Source: Cryptosporangium aurantiacum (GTDB lineage: Bacteria > Actinomycetota > Actinomycetes > Mycobacteriales > Cryptosporangiaceae). From it: a stretch of 57,656 bases of DNA. Position 1 is the stretch's first letter. Each line of letters begins with the position of its first letter. The stretch spans positions 1 through 57,656 of the forward strand of contig NZ_FRCS01000030.1 in the NCBI RefSeq assembly GCF_900143005.1, written 5' to 3'. The translations under genes and the position numbers were made by a program. Positions 49,720-57,656 of this stretch are shown piece by piece. The notes under the pieces were generated by a model, which saw only the letters and a program-made list of their open reading frames with translations, made no database searches and was not told the DNA's origin.

Positions 49720-51078
49720 ATGGAGCGGCGCATTCTCGGTCTCGAGACCGAGTACGGAGTCACGTGCACCTACCGGGGCCAGCGGCGTCTCTCGCCGGAC
49801 GAGGTCGCGCGGTACCTGTTCCGCCGGGTGGTGTCCTGGGGACGCAGCAGCAACGTCTTCCTCCGCAACGGATCCCGTCTCTACCTCGACGTCGGCTCAC
49901 ACCCCGAGTACGCGACACCCGAGTGCGACTCCCTCGTCGACCTCGTCACCCACGACCGTGCGGGCGAGCGCATCCTCGAAGGCCTGGCCGTCGACGCCGA
50001 GAAGCGCCTGCGCGACGAGGGCATTGCGGGTGACATCTTCCTGTTCAAGAACAACACCGATTCGGCGGGCAACTCCTACGGCTGCCACGAGAACTACTCG
50101 GTGTTGCGGCGCGGGGAGTTCGGGCGGCTCGCCGAGGTGATGGTTCCCTTCTTGGTGACCCGTCAGCTGATCTGCGGCGCCGGGAAGGTACTGCAGACGC
50201 CGCGCGGGGCCGTGTTCTGCCTGTCGCAGCGCGCCGAGCACATCTGGGAAGGTGTCTCGAGTGCCACCACGCGCAGCCGGCCGATCATCAACACCCGCGA
50301 CGAGCCGCACGCCGACGCCGAACGCTTCCGGCGTCTGCACGTGATCGTCGGCGACTCGAACATGAACGAGGTCACCACGCTGCTCAAGGTCGGCAGCGCG
50401 GACCTCGTGCTGCGGATGATCGAGGCCGGGATCACGATGAAGGACCTCACGCTGGAGAACCCGATCCGGGCTATTCGCGAGATCAGCCACGACATCACCG
50501 GACGACGCAAGGTCCGGCTGTCCGACGGCCGGGAGCTCAGCGCGCTCGACATCCAGCACGAGTACCTCGCCAGGGCGACCGAATTCGTCGAGCACAAGGG
50601 AGGCGACCAGGCCGCCAAGCGGGTCATCGAACTCTGGGGCCGCGTGCTCAGCGCGATCGAGAGCGGCGATCCCGGCTCGTTGTCCCGGGAGATCGATTGG
50701 GTGTCGAAGTACACGCTGATCGAGCGCTACCGGGCCAAGCACGGCCTAGCGCTGTCGCACCCGCGGATCGCCCAGCTCGACCTGGCCTATCACGACATCC
50801 GGCGTGGCCGCGGTCTGCACACGCTGCTGGAGAAGCGCAAGCAGGTCGATCGTGTCACCAGTGATCTGAGGATTTTCGAGGCGAAGGATAGGCCGCCGCA
50901 GACCACCCGGGCGCGGTTGCGCGGCGAGTTCATCCGGCGTGCTCAGGAGAAGCGCCGCGACTTCACCGTCGACTGGGTCCACCTCAAGCTCAACGACCAG
51001 GCGCAGCGCACCGTGCTGTGCAAGGACCCATTCCAGGCCTACGACGAGCGGGTGGACCGCCTCATCGAGAGCATGTGA
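49720..51078 (+). CDS. pafA: Pup-protein ligase
   Basis: A 452-aa PafA, the ligase that joins the deamidated C-terminal Glu of Pup to substrate lysines for proteasomal degradation. It begins with the ATP-site motif LGLETEYG (residues 6-13) and contains [23 protein letters not shown], then [14 protein letters not shown] and [23 protein letters not shown] 49720 follows AAGGGAG and gives the exact family length. The usual proteasome genes (dop, pup, prcBA) would lie upstream on the same strand but are not present; the neighbour is a divergent SDR. Confidence 0.95.
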   Translation: MERRILGLETEYGVTCTYRGQRRLSPDEVARYLFRRVVSWGRSSNVFLRNGSRLYLDVGSHPEYATPECDSLVDLVTHDRAGERILEGLAVDAEKRLRDEGIAGDIFLFKNNTDSAGNSYGCHENYSVLRRGEFGRLAEVMVPFLVTRQLICGAGKVLQTPRGAVFCLSQRAEHIWEGVSSATTRSRPIINTRDEPHADAERFRRLHVIVGDSNMNEVTTLLKVGSADLVLRMIEAGITMKDLTLENPIRAIREISHDITGRRKVRLSDGRELSALDIQHEYLARATEFVEHKGGDQAAKRVIELWGRVLSAIESGDPGSLSREIDWVSKYTLIERYRAKHGLALSHPRIAQLDLAYHDIRRGRGLHTLLEKRKQVDRVTSDLRIFEAKDRPPQTTRARLRGEFIRRAQEKRRDFTVDWVHLKLNDQAQRTVLCKDPFQAYDERVDRLIESM

Positions 51079-51127
51079 CGGGAGCCCCGCCGCCCCTCGA
51101 CCAAGCGGCGGCGGAGCTTGTCCCGGA

Positions 51128-51994
51128 TCAGGCCGGGGCGCCGGAGTTGGTCCCGGCGAGCAGCGCGCCGGCGTCGACCTTCAGCTGGAGTCCGGTGACG
51201 TACCGTGACTCGTCGGAGGCCAGGAAGAGCACTGCGTTGCTGATGTCGCCGGGTTCGACGTAGGGAATCGGCATCGGCTGCATCGCAGGAAACGCCAGCT
51301 CGGCGTCCTCCCGGGTGGGGTTCTCCAGGTCGGGGCGGAAGATCTTGTACATCGGCGCGCTCTGCAGCATGTCGGTGTCCACGTTCGTGGGATGGACCGC
51401 GTTGACGCGGATCGAGTGCGGCGCGAACTGCAGGGCCGCGTCGTGCACGAAGCGAGCGACCCCACGCTTCGCGTGCGAGTAACCGGCGCCGCCGGGACCG
51501 TTCTCGGGGTTGTCGGTCCCACCTGGCGCGAGACCCGCGACGGAGCCTGTGCAGATGATCGACGCCCCTGCGGTCAGGTGCGGAAAGGCCGCCTCGACCG
51601 CGTTGATGACGCCGATCAGATCGACGCTGACCGCGTCGAGGAATCCCTGCGGCGGAACGTCGCCGCCCAGCGGGCAGATGCCGGCGTTGGCGACGACGAT
51701 GTCGAGGCGCCCGAGCTCGGCGACGCCGCGGCGGACGGCGTCGAAGACCTGGGACCGTTCGCGTACGTCAGCCTTGACGATGACCACACGGCGGTCGAGT
51801 TTCTCGACCAGCCGGGCGGTCTCCTCCAGGTCTGCCGTGGTGGCCAGCGGATAGTGGTTCGTCTCGATGTCCTCGCAGATATCGATGGCGATGATGTCCG
51901 CGCCTTCCGCGGCCAGGCGAAGGGCGTGACTGCGGCCCTGTCCGCGCGCCGCCCCGGTGACGAAGGCGACCTTGCCCTGTACTCGTCCTGCCAT
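51128..51994 (-). CDS. Mycofactocin-coupled SDR dehydrogenase
   Basis: A 288-aa SDR with VTGAARGQGRSHALRLAAEGADIIAIDIC and the long insert (about residues 38-63, including NHYPLATTADLEETARLVE) that marks the mycofactocin-associated SDR family, whose tightly bound NAD is thought to be re-oxidised by mycofactocin. The Tyr and Lys of the active site lie in AGYSHAKRGV. It is divergent from tetR (52098) across a palindromic operator. No mycofactocin biosynthesis genes are in the window. Confidence 0.88.
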   Translation of the reverse strand: MAGRVQGKVAFVTGAARGQGRSHALRLAAEGADIIAIDICEDIETNHYPLATTADLEETARLVEKLDRRVVIVKADVRERSQVFDAVRRGVAELGRLDIVVANAGICPLGGDVPPQGFLDAVSVDLIGVINAVEAAFPHLTAGASIICTGSVAGLAPGGTDNPENGPGGAGYSHAKRGVARFVHDAALQFAPHSIRVNAVHPTNVDTDMLQSAPMYKIFRPDLENPTREDAELAFPAMQPMPIPYVEPGDISNAVLFLASDESRYVTGLQLKVDAGALLAGTNSGAPA

Positions 51995-52056
51995 CTTCGA
52001 GTTCTCCTCGTGCGTTTGTGCGGCGCCGGTAACCGGCGTCCGACCGCCAGACTATA

Positions 52057-52069
52057 TGCACTCAGTGCA
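52057..52069. promoter_or_regulatory. Operator TGCACTCAGTGCA
   Basis: A perfect palindrome (6-bp arms around a central C) between the divergent SDR and tetR genes, overlapping the -35 region of the tetR promoter. It is the expected site of the TetR protein. Confidence 0.6.
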
Positions 52070-52085
52070 ACTTCAAGCGCTGTCC

Positions 52086-52091
52086 TAGATT
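52086..52091 (+). promoter_or_regulatory. -10 of a probably leaderless tetR mRNA
   Basis: TAGATT lies six bases before the GTG start at 52098, with no ribosome site between, so the transcript should begin at the start codon. Confidence 0.5.
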
Positions 52092-52097
52092 GGACGA

Positions 52098-52706
52098 GTG
52101 GTCGACCAGGAGCTCGCACCGACGGACGGACGCACACGTCGGCGGCGGCAGAACTGGCGCGCGACCCAGAGAGCGGCCATCCGGCTGGTGGGCGACCGCG
52201 GCTTCGCGGCGGTCACCGTGGACGAGATCGCAGCAACGGCCGGACTCTCGCGGCGAACGTTCTTCAATATGTTCCCGACGAAGGCTGCAGCGCTGTTCGA
52301 CGCCCCCGCGGAGGACCACGAGTGGCTGGCGACGCTGCTGCGCGAAGCCGAGGGCGCCCGGCCACTCTGGCCGGCGCTCCGATCGATCTGCACGGTGTTC
52401 GCGGGCGGGCATGAGGACGTGCTCGCGGTCCGCCGTCGGCTGGTCGGAGAGTCGCCGGAACTCGAGCAGTACCACCGGGTCGCGCAGAGCCACGTCGGTG
52501 CGGCGCTCGCCGACTGGGCCCGCCGCCAGTTGCCGGGCGACGCGCTACGGGCCGAGCTGCTGGCTCGATCCGCCGAGGCGGTGATGCTCTCCGCGTTCTA
52601 CGTCTGGCAACCCGACGACGATCCGGCCGAGTTTCCGCGCCTCATCGCACAGGGCTTCGAGGAACTCGTTCCGATCTTCGACGTCGCGTCGCCGACGGGG
52701 GAGTAG
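52098..52706 (+). CDS. TetR family regulator
   Basis: A 202-aa TetR-type regulator with RAAIRLVGDRGFAAVTVDEIAATAGLSRRTFFNMFPTK as helix-turn-helix and a C-terminal domain of the TetR_C type often paired with dehydrogenase genes. GTG 52098 is placed by the leaderless promoter. It probably represses the divergent mycofactocin-type SDR. Confidence 0.85.
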   Translation: MVDQELAPTDGRTRRRRQNWRATQRAAIRLVGDRGFAAVTVDEIAATAGLSRRTFFNMFPTKAAALFDAPAEDHEWLATLLREAEGARPLWPALRSICTVFAGGHEDVLAVRRRLVGESPELEQYHRVAQSHVGAALADWARRQLPGDALRAELLARSAEAVMLSAFYVWQPDDDPAEFPRLIAQGFEELVPIFDVASPTGE

Positions 52707-52892
52707 TTGAGGTCTCTCTTCTGCGGCCTATGCCTGCGTCCTGCGCGCTTAGCGCTGATCGTTGCAGCGATGGTTGTGGCTTGAGAATGAAAGAGTCCCC
52801 TCAATCCCTGGTGCTCGCGCTCGCGGTCGGCCTAGGTTGCGCACGACGGGTTTGAGCCGACAGGTTGTTTCCAGTGGGACGGAGCGGTTCCG

Positions 52893-53321
52893 ATGAGTGA
52901 CAAATTTGACGTGGTCGAGACGCACAGTAGGTACTGCGACGCGCTGGACCGCGGCGATGCCGACGATCTGGTCGCGGTGTTCACCGAGGACGCCGTCTGG
53001 TACTGCGAGCCGATGGGGACCTTCGAGGGCCACCAGGGCCTGCGGACCTTCTGCAAAGCGGTTCACGAGATGACCCCCGGCTCGATGCGACACACGACCT
53101 CGAATCACGTCGTGGACGTCACCGGCGACACCGCGCGTTTACGGTGCTACCTCACCGGGATCGTCTGGGACGCGGCAAGGGGCGTCGCCCCGCAGGTCGG
53201 CGGCGCGGGGCGGTACGACGCCCAACTCGTCCGCCAGGACGGGGCGTGGAAGATCCGGCGCCTCGACGTCGAGCTCTACGAGGTCGGCGACAACCTCGAC
53301 GAGCGGCTCACCACATCCTGA
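52893..53321 (+). CDS. SnoaL-like/NTF2-fold protein
   Basis: A 142-aa protein of the SnoaL-like domain family. Typical features are the N-terminal helix segment YCDALDRGDADDLVAVFTEDAVWY, then GHQGLRTFCKAVHEM and a C-terminal strand WKIRRLDVELYEVG. The fold serves isomerases, hydratases and non-catalytic binding proteins, so the function is open. It lies alone between tetR and a secreted-protein gene. Confidence 0.8.
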   Translation: MSDKFDVVETHSRYCDALDRGDADDLVAVFTEDAVWYCEPMGTFEGHQGLRTFCKAVHEMTPGSMRHTTSNHVVDVTGDTARLRCYLTGIVWDAARGVAPQVGGAGRYDAQLVRQDGAWKIRRLDVELYEVGDNLDERLTTS

Positions 53322-53556
53322 AGCCGCCGGGTCAGGCCGGCGTCGCCACCGTGCGGTGAGCCCGCTGCGGGCGCAGCCGCGCGCCGTGAGCACAGGTAGG
53401 CGCCGTGCTCGGCGCGACGGTCCTGCTCCTCGATCGTGATCCGAACGGCCGCGAGCTAACCAGGGGCTGCCTACCCCAGGGTGGAGAGCGGTCTGGTTGC
53501 TCCGGCGGGCGTGGCGAAACATCCCTGCCAGACCGATCAGATCCGAGGAGGCCACC

Positions 53557-54321
53557 GTGCGTGCCACTCTGACAGTTCTCAGCGCTACGTTGACCGCGCT
53601 ACTAGCCGCCCCGGCCGCGGCCGGGGCGGCTAGTACCGGAACGCCGCCGCCGGTGCCGACCCCCGGTGGGCCGCCGCCACCGGTCGAGCCCACCGTGCCC
53701 GGTCCGACGAACGTCGACGCACTGGACGTGGCGGTCCGGCCGGATGGCGCCACGCGGCACGGCGTCCGCATCAGCTTTGACCGCACCAGCCGCGCCGCGG
53801 AAGGCGGCAAACCGGCCGCGGCCACGCAGTTCGTGTTCTTGTTCGACAAGTCCGTCCGGTTCCATCCCGCCGCGTTCCCCACCTGCGAGGTGGAAGCGTT
53901 TCTGGCGCGCGGAGCCGTTGCCTGTCCGGACGGGTCGCAGGTTGGTGACGGAACCGCGACCTACCCCGATCGCTCCGTCGCGGTCGCGGTCTTCAACACC
54001 CGCTATGACGACGGTTCGCGGGGCGTCCTCATCACGGTGCCGTCGGCCAGGATCGCGCTCCGCAACACGTTCGAGCCGGTCACTGGCTCCTACCGTCACC
54101 ACTATCGGTGGGGGTCCGACGAGTTGCTGCCCTCGCCGCTGCCGCCGGCCGAGCGTGCGGCGACGATCCGGTTCCAGGTGACATTCGGTGCGTCGTACGG
54201 GGGTCGCAGCTACGTCGAGAGCACCGCGAAGCCGGGGACTCCACTGCGCTTCGGGCTCTGGAGCCGCTTCGTCACCGGTCAGATCGCCCTGCCCACAACG
54301 ACGGCGGCGAGCCCCGCCTGA
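53557..54321 (+). CDS. Secreted protein of unknown function
   Basis: A 254-aa protein with a Sec signal peptide (about residues 1-25), a Pro-rich linker (TPPPVPTPGGPPPPVEPTVPGP) and a globular domain with segments VRISFDRTSRAAEGGKPAAAT, FPTCEVEAFLARGAVACPDGSQVGDGTA and a beta-rich C-terminal part. Its two Cys could form a disulfide. GTG 53557 follows GAGGAG. No known domain is recognised. A perfect 36-bp palindrome lies inside the signal-peptide codons. The SDR gene with a Tat signal follows after 18 bp, suggesting an exported pair. Confidence 0.78.
   Translation: MRATLTVLSATLTALLAAPAAAGAASTGTPPPVPTPGGPPPPVEPTVPGPTNVDALDVAVRPDGATRHGVRISFDRTSRAAEGGKPAAATQFVFLFDKSVRFHPAAFPTCEVEAFLARGAVACPDGSQVGDGTATYPDRSVAVAVFNTRYDDGSRGVLITVPSARIALRNTFEPVTGSYRHHYRWGSDELLPSPLPPAERAATIRFQVTFGASYGGRSYVESTAKPGTPLRFGLWSRFVTGQIALPTTTAASPA
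53600..53635. repeat. Perfect 36-bp palindrome inside a coding region
   Basis: An 18-bp arm (TACTAGCCGCCCCGGCCG) is followed without spacer by its exact complement. It lies within the signal-peptide codons of the secreted protein and would fold into a very stable mRNA hairpin about 45 bases after the start codon. Confidence 0.75.
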
Positions 54322-54339
54322 TCATCGGGGGAGGATCCC

Positions 54340-55239
54340 GTGCAGGAACATGTCACTGGTGTCAGTCGGCGCGACGTTCTCCGGACCGTCGTTGCCGGTG
54401 CTGGCGGTACCGCGTTGACCGCAGCGGTTTCCGGCTCTACCGCCGCCGCGACCCCGGCCGGTCATCGCCGCTTCGAGGGGAAAGTCGTCGTCATCACCGG
54501 TGCCACGTCCGGCATCGGCCGGGCAACCGCCGAGGCGTTCGCTCGCGAAGGTGCACACGTGATTTTCTGCGGACGACGTGCCGCGCTCGGCCGTCAGGTG
54601 CAGGCCGCGATCCGAGGCACCGGGGGCAGCGCCACCTTCGTACCGGCCGACGTCCGGTTTCCCGACCAGGTGCAGCGCCTCGTCGACACCGCCGTCGCCC
54701 GGCACGGCCGGCTCGACATCGCCTTCAACAACGCGGGAGTCCTGGGCGCCCGCAAACCCGTCCAGGACACGACCGACGCGGAGTTCGACGAACTGATCGA
54801 CATCAACCTGCGCGGGGTGTTCAACGCGATGCGCGCCGAGCTTCGCCAGTTCCGCCGCCAGCAAGGCGCCCCGGGCGTCATCGTGAACACCTCGTCGTTC
54901 CACGCCTACGCCGCCCGCGCACTCAGCCCTGTCTACGGCGCCACCAAGGGCGCGATCCTCGCGATGACCCGCAGCGCCGCCATCGTCCAGGGCGAGGACC
55001 GGACCGGAATCCGGATCAACGTGCTTGCCCCGGGCACGGTCGACACCCGACTGTTGCGGCAGGCCACCGGGGGAGACCCGGCGGCGACCGCGCGAGCCGC
55101 GCAGGACGCCTCGGGTCTGCGCCGGATCGCCACCCCGGCGGAGATGGCAGGGGTTGTGTTGTTCCTCGCTTCCGACGACGCCGTGTACATCACCGGCGAG
55201 GGCATCGCCGCGGACGGCGGCGCACTCGCCTCCATCTGA
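54340..55239 (+). CDS. SDR dehydrogenase with Tat signal
   Basis: A 299-aa protein. The N terminus carries a twin-arginine motif (SRRDVLR, Arg10-Arg11), a hydrophobic stretch and an Ala-rich cleavage region. A complete SDR domain follows from about residue 45: VVITGATSGIGRATAEAFARE, NNAGVLG, catalytic Ser in VNTSSFHAYAA and YGATKGAILAMTRS. GTG 54340 is preceded by GGGGGAGGA. Export by Tat would fit a folded, cofactor-loaded enzyme, but an exported SDR is unusual. Substrate unknown. Confidence 0.85.
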   Translation: MQEHVTGVSRRDVLRTVVAGAGGTALTAAVSGSTAAATPAGHRRFEGKVVVITGATSGIGRATAEAFAREGAHVIFCGRRAALGRQVQAAIRGTGGSATFVPADVRFPDQVQRLVDTAVARHGRLDIAFNNAGVLGARKPVQDTTDAEFDELIDINLRGVFNAMRAELRQFRRQQGAPGVIVNTSSFHAYAARALSPVYGATKGAILAMTRSAAIVQGEDRTGIRINVLAPGTVDTRLLRQATGGDPAATARAAQDASGLRRIATPAEMAGVVLFLASDDAVYITGEGIAADGGALASI

Positions 55240-55295
55240 GCAGGCCGTGGCCGGTCACGAGAGCGAGACCGGACGATCCTCCGGAAGCAGAGTCG

Positions 55296-55934
55296 TCAGG
55301 CGTCGAGCTTGCGAGAGGTGGGACCCGTGGGTCCTCCTCGAGGATCGGCGTCGGGACCGTTGACCATCACGACGAGATCGAGTTCGGCGACCGAGTCTGC
55401 ATCGGCGAAGGGCGGGACACCTGCAGCAGGAACGAAGCCTGCCGACTCGTACAGGGCGCGGGCTCGGGTGTTCGTCCGTTTGACGTCGAGCCAGATCCGT
55501 CGCGTCGGTGTCACCTCACGAATGCTCGCTACCGCCGCTTCGAGCAGGGCGCGCCCGTGCCCCATGCCGCGGCGATCGGGTCGTACCACCATCCGCCGTA
55601 GTTCGATCGGTCCTGAGCCCTCAAGACCGGCGAGTGTGGCGAAGCCGACGATTTCGTCGTCCACAAGGCCCACGAAGTGGCCCTGATCCGGGTCAGCGAG
55701 CGCGCGAGTGTGCCAATCCGTCCCGGTGCCGCCCAACCAGTTGGAGGTGTCCGGCATGGACTCCATCCTCGTTACCGCGGGGAGGTCGCCGAGGACGGTC
55801 GGCCTGAGGCTGAGTCGCAGAGCTTCTCGGCCTGGGGGAAGTCGTCGTGACCCGTCCACGGCCGAGACGCTAGTCGTCCGCTTGGGAACCCCGCCAGAGC
55901 CCGCATCCCGTCGGACGCCACGGTCGGAAGACAT
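55296..55934 (-). CDS. GNAT family N-acetyltransferase
   Basis: A 212-aa protein with a GNAT domain from about residue 40: HFVGLVDDEIVGFATLAGL, then the acetyl-CoA loop VVRPDRRGMGHGRALLEAAV and the late NTRARALYESAGF. The first ~35 residues are not part of the fold, so a later start is possible. The acceptor is unknown. Confidence 0.82.
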   Translation of the reverse strand: MSSDRGVRRDAGSGGVPKRTTSVSAVDGSRRLPPGREALRLSLRPTVLGDLPAVTRMESMPDTSNWLGGTGTDWHTRALADPDQGHFVGLVDDEIVGFATLAGLEGSGPIELRRMVVRPDRRGMGHGRALLEAAVASIREVTPTRRIWLDVKRTNTRARALYESAGFVPAAGVPPFADADSVAELDLVVMVNGPDADPRGGPTGPTSRKLDA

Positions 55935-56048
55935 ATCAGTGGACGGTGGGAGATAAGTGCACCAATTCTGCCCGAATAGGCCGCGGGCTCACGCTTGTGC
56001 ACGCGGGTGGTCGGTAGAAGTCGCAGCCTAAGGCTTGTGATGTTCATC

Positions 56049-56077
56049 TCGACACCAGCGATTAAGTATCCTATTCT
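56049..56077 (+). promoter_or_regulatory. Promoter of the binding-protein gene
   Basis: The -35 TCGACA (56049-56054) and -10 TATTCT (56072-56077) are separated by 17 bases and lie about 40 bases before the GTG start at 56118. Confidence 0.5.
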
Positions 56078-56117
56078 CTCGGCCTAGCGGGTGTCCCTGG
56101 ATGGCAAAGGAGCCTCA

Positions 56118-57413
56118 GTGGTACGCAGACAAAGGTTGAGACAACGGCGAGCCGCCGTTGCCGCAGTTGCAGTCCTCGGGCTCGGAGCAGCCTTATTGGC
56201 CGGCTGCAGTGGGAACAATGATTCGGACGGCTCCTCGTCGAGCACGTCGAAGGCGGTGGACCTGTCCGTTCTGGGGGACAAGAAGCCGGCCACCGGGGCG
56301 CCGGTGAAGATCGGGCTGTTCAACATCGAGGGCGGCACGGCGGTCGACAGCCCCGAGATCGGGGACGGGGCGCGGGCGGCGGCCGACTACGCGAACGAAT
56401 ATCTCGGTGGTCTCGGCGGCCACAAGATCGAAATCGTGAGGTGCGGCGACAAGGGCGACGGCGCGTCGGCAGCGGCGTGCGCGAACAAGTTCGTCCAGGC
56501 ACGAGTGGCCGCGGTGGTGGTGGGACAGCCCGCCACGGCCGACCAGATCGTCCCGGTCATTCAGGGCGCGAAGATCCCCTGGATCAGTGCCTCGCCGTCG
56601 GCGCCCACCGAGTTCGCCTACCCGGGTGCCACCTTCTTCTCGTCGGGGTTCCTTGGCCTGCTCGCGAGCCAAGCCGTCTACGCCAAGCAGAAGGGCTGGA
56701 AGCGCGTCACCATGCTGGGCACCGAGAATCCCCAGCTCGTCGCTACGCTCAACAGCATCGGGAAGCCCCTGTTCAAGGGGCAGGGCGTCACGCTCGACTT
56801 CGTTCCGGTGCCGCACGGGACGGCCGACGCCGGTCCTCAGGTCACCGCGGCGACGCAGTCGAAACCCGACGCCCTGGTGATCGCCGCCGATGCGGCCGGG
56901 TGCCAGGCTGTGTTCAGCGCGATGACCACCCTGGGTGCGACCCAGCCGAAGATGGTCAACAACGCGTGTGTCGCGCAGCCCGTGGTCGACGCCGTCGGTG
57001 AGGCCGGAATCGACAAGACCGTGTTGTTCATGTCGGGTGACCCGGTGGGCGACCACGAGGAAGCCCAGCTCTACCGCGCCATCATGCAGCAGTATGCCCC
57101 GGACGTGGAGGAAACCGGCGGCATCACGCCTCTCGGTTACCAATCGATGCTCGGCTTCGTCCGCGCTCTGAACGCCGACAGCGCGACCAGCGGCGACGTC
57201 ACGCCGGAGACCGTCACCGCGGCCATCAAGAAGGCCAAGAACCTGCCCCTTCCGATGGGCAACGGGGAGACCTTCTCCTGCGACGTCACGCAGTTCCCTG
57301 TTCCGACGATCAAGGCCACGATCTGTAACTCGAAGTACTTCGTCACCACCTACTCCGGAACCAAGGCGGGCCCGTACGAAACCGTCGACGCCGCCGCGGC
57401 GTTCCGCGGCTGA
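56118..57413 (+). CDS. Branched-chain amino acid-type ABC substrate-binding lipoprotein
   Basis: A 431-aa lipoprotein with an Arg-rich start, a hydrophobic core and lipobox LLAGC (Cys30), then a Peripla_BP_6-type type I binding fold: VKIGLFNIEGGTAVDSPEIGDGARAAADYANEYLGGLGGHKIE, VPVIQGAKIPWISASPSAPTE and TPLGYQSMLGFVRAL. GTG 56118 follows AAAGGAG by five bases. No permease or ATPase genes follow; a terminator closes the gene, so it is monocistronic and must serve a transporter encoded elsewhere. Confidence 0.88.
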   Translation: MVRRQRLRQRRAAVAAVAVLGLGAALLAGCSGNNDSDGSSSSTSKAVDLSVLGDKKPATGAPVKIGLFNIEGGTAVDSPEIGDGARAAADYANEYLGGLGGHKIEIVRCGDKGDGASAAACANKFVQARVAAVVVGQPATADQIVPVIQGAKIPWISASPSAPTEFAYPGATFFSSGFLGLLASQAVYAKQKGWKRVTMLGTENPQLVATLNSIGKPLFKGQGVTLDFVPVPHGTADAGPQVTAATQSKPDALVIAADAAGCQAVFSAMTTLGATQPKMVNNACVAQPVVDAVGEAGIDKTVLFMSGDPVGDHEEAQLYRAIMQQYAPDVEETGGITPLGYQSMLGFVRALNADSATSGDVTPETVTAAIKKAKNLPLPMGNGETFSCDVTQFPVPTIKATICNSKYFVTTYSGTKAGPYETVDAAAAFRG

Positions 57414-57421
57414 TCGTTACC

Positions 57422-57462
57422 GCGTGGTGCGGTGGGATCCTCGGGGTCCCACCGCACCACGC
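57422..57462. terminator. Bidirectional terminator hairpin
   Basis: A perfect 16-bp stem (GCGTGGTGCGGTGGGA with its complement) and a 9-base loop lie between the convergent binding-protein and chemotaxis-receptor genes. Confidence 0.8.
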
Positions 57463-57472
57463 CGTGTGCTTT

Positions 57473-57656
57473 CAGATCCGGAAGCGGGTGACTATCGCTT
57501 GCAGGTCGGCGGACATGCGTGCGAGCTCCTCTGCGGAGCGCTGGGTGTCCAGCACGGTCGTGGTGGTGGTTTGGGCTGCTGCGGCGACGCCGGCGATGTT
57601 GTGGGCGATGCTGGTGGCGCCGGTGGAGGCTTCGCTGATGCTGCGGCTCATCTCGT
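57473..57656 (-). CDS. Methyl-accepting chemotaxis protein, C-terminal part
   Basis: The minus strand from the window edge reads EMSRSISEASTGATSIAHNI, then AGVAAAAQTTTTTVLDTQRS and a C-terminal LQAIVTRFRI before TGA at 57473. This is the end of an MCP signalling domain, with its Ala/Ser/Thr-rich coiled coil and final FRI. The gene continues beyond the window. Confidence 0.85.

Noticed and set aside
49720-51078. Search for Pup, Dop and proteasome genes beside pafA
   Set aside because: Neither flank encodes them in this window. The neighbours are SDR genes on the opposite strand, so no proteasome operon is claimed.
1-57656. CRISPR arrays, rRNA, tRNA and riboswitches
   Set aside because: No regular direct-repeat arrays, conserved rRNA stretches or foldable tRNA/riboswitch cores were found by reading; a covariance-model scan was not possible.

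Overview
The window is GC-rich actinobacterial chromosome. Supporting signs are the Pup ligase PafA, a mycofactocin-coupled dehydrogenase, many GTG starts, several leaderless promoters and 1-4 base stop/start overlaps. It carries no rRNA, tRNA or CRISPR array that I can see. The genus cannot be fixed from sequence alone; a soil actinomycete with broad catabolism and secondary metabolism is the best description.

Region 1 (1-14 kb). A CPBP membrane protease and a large membrane-anchored alpha/beta hydrolase are followed by decayed DNA. Next comes a complete lasso-peptide operon: a 43-aa precursor (4187), cyclase, RRE protein, leader peptidase, DrrAB-like exporter and a luciferase-like flavin oxidoreductase. 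The predicted core has 20 residues with a Gly1-Asp8 ring and Cys13/Cys17 in the tail. A tandem 18-bp repeat sits just before the operon promoter. A leaderless three-gene signalling unit (histidine kinase, degenerate kinase, LuxR-type regulator) follows directly. Beyond it lie an IS5-like transposase remnant and an AT-rich gene for a tiny secreted protein.

Region 2 (14.5-20.5 kb, minus strand). A tetrahydrofolate-dependent methyl-transfer module: a GcvT/LigM-like demethylase, MetF and PurU, plus an FAD monooxygenase and a quinone-oxidoreductase-like enzyme. The promoters of the metF-purU unit and the demethylase unit share an ungapped ~73-bp element.

Region 3 (21-36.9 kb, mostly minus strand). 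A large catabolic island. One operon runs P450, SDR, [2Fe-2S] ferredoxin, ferredoxin reductase, enoyl-CoA hydratase, DUF35, thiolase, SDR pseudoenzyme, SDR. A second runs two family III CoA-transferases, aldehyde dehydrogenase, a third CoA-transferase, DUF35, a Cys-less thiolase fold protein and TetR. A second TetR gene lies between them. Its probable operator (CAACTAGT..GTTG) also sits inside the spacer of the P450 promoter. The gene set resembles the Bbs beta-oxidation module of anaerobic toluene degraders, here joined to an oxygenase. The substrate is unknown.

Region 4 (36.9-48.7 kb, minus strand). One long operon contains ethanolamine ammonia-lyase (EutBC), an NtaA-like monooxygenase, a sugar-type ABC importer with a fused ATPase-permease, a second FMN monooxygenase, two flavin reductases and a stand-alone riboflavin kinase. 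It looks like a self-sufficient uptake and oxidation system for a small amine-containing compound, probably controlled by the adjacent TetR.

Region 5 (48.7-57.7 kb). Mixed genes: an SDR, pafA, a mycofactocin-type SDR with its divergent TetR, a SnoaL-like protein, a secreted protein, a Tat-exported SDR, a GNAT acetyltransferase, a branched-chain-type binding lipoprotein and the end of a chemotaxis receptor.
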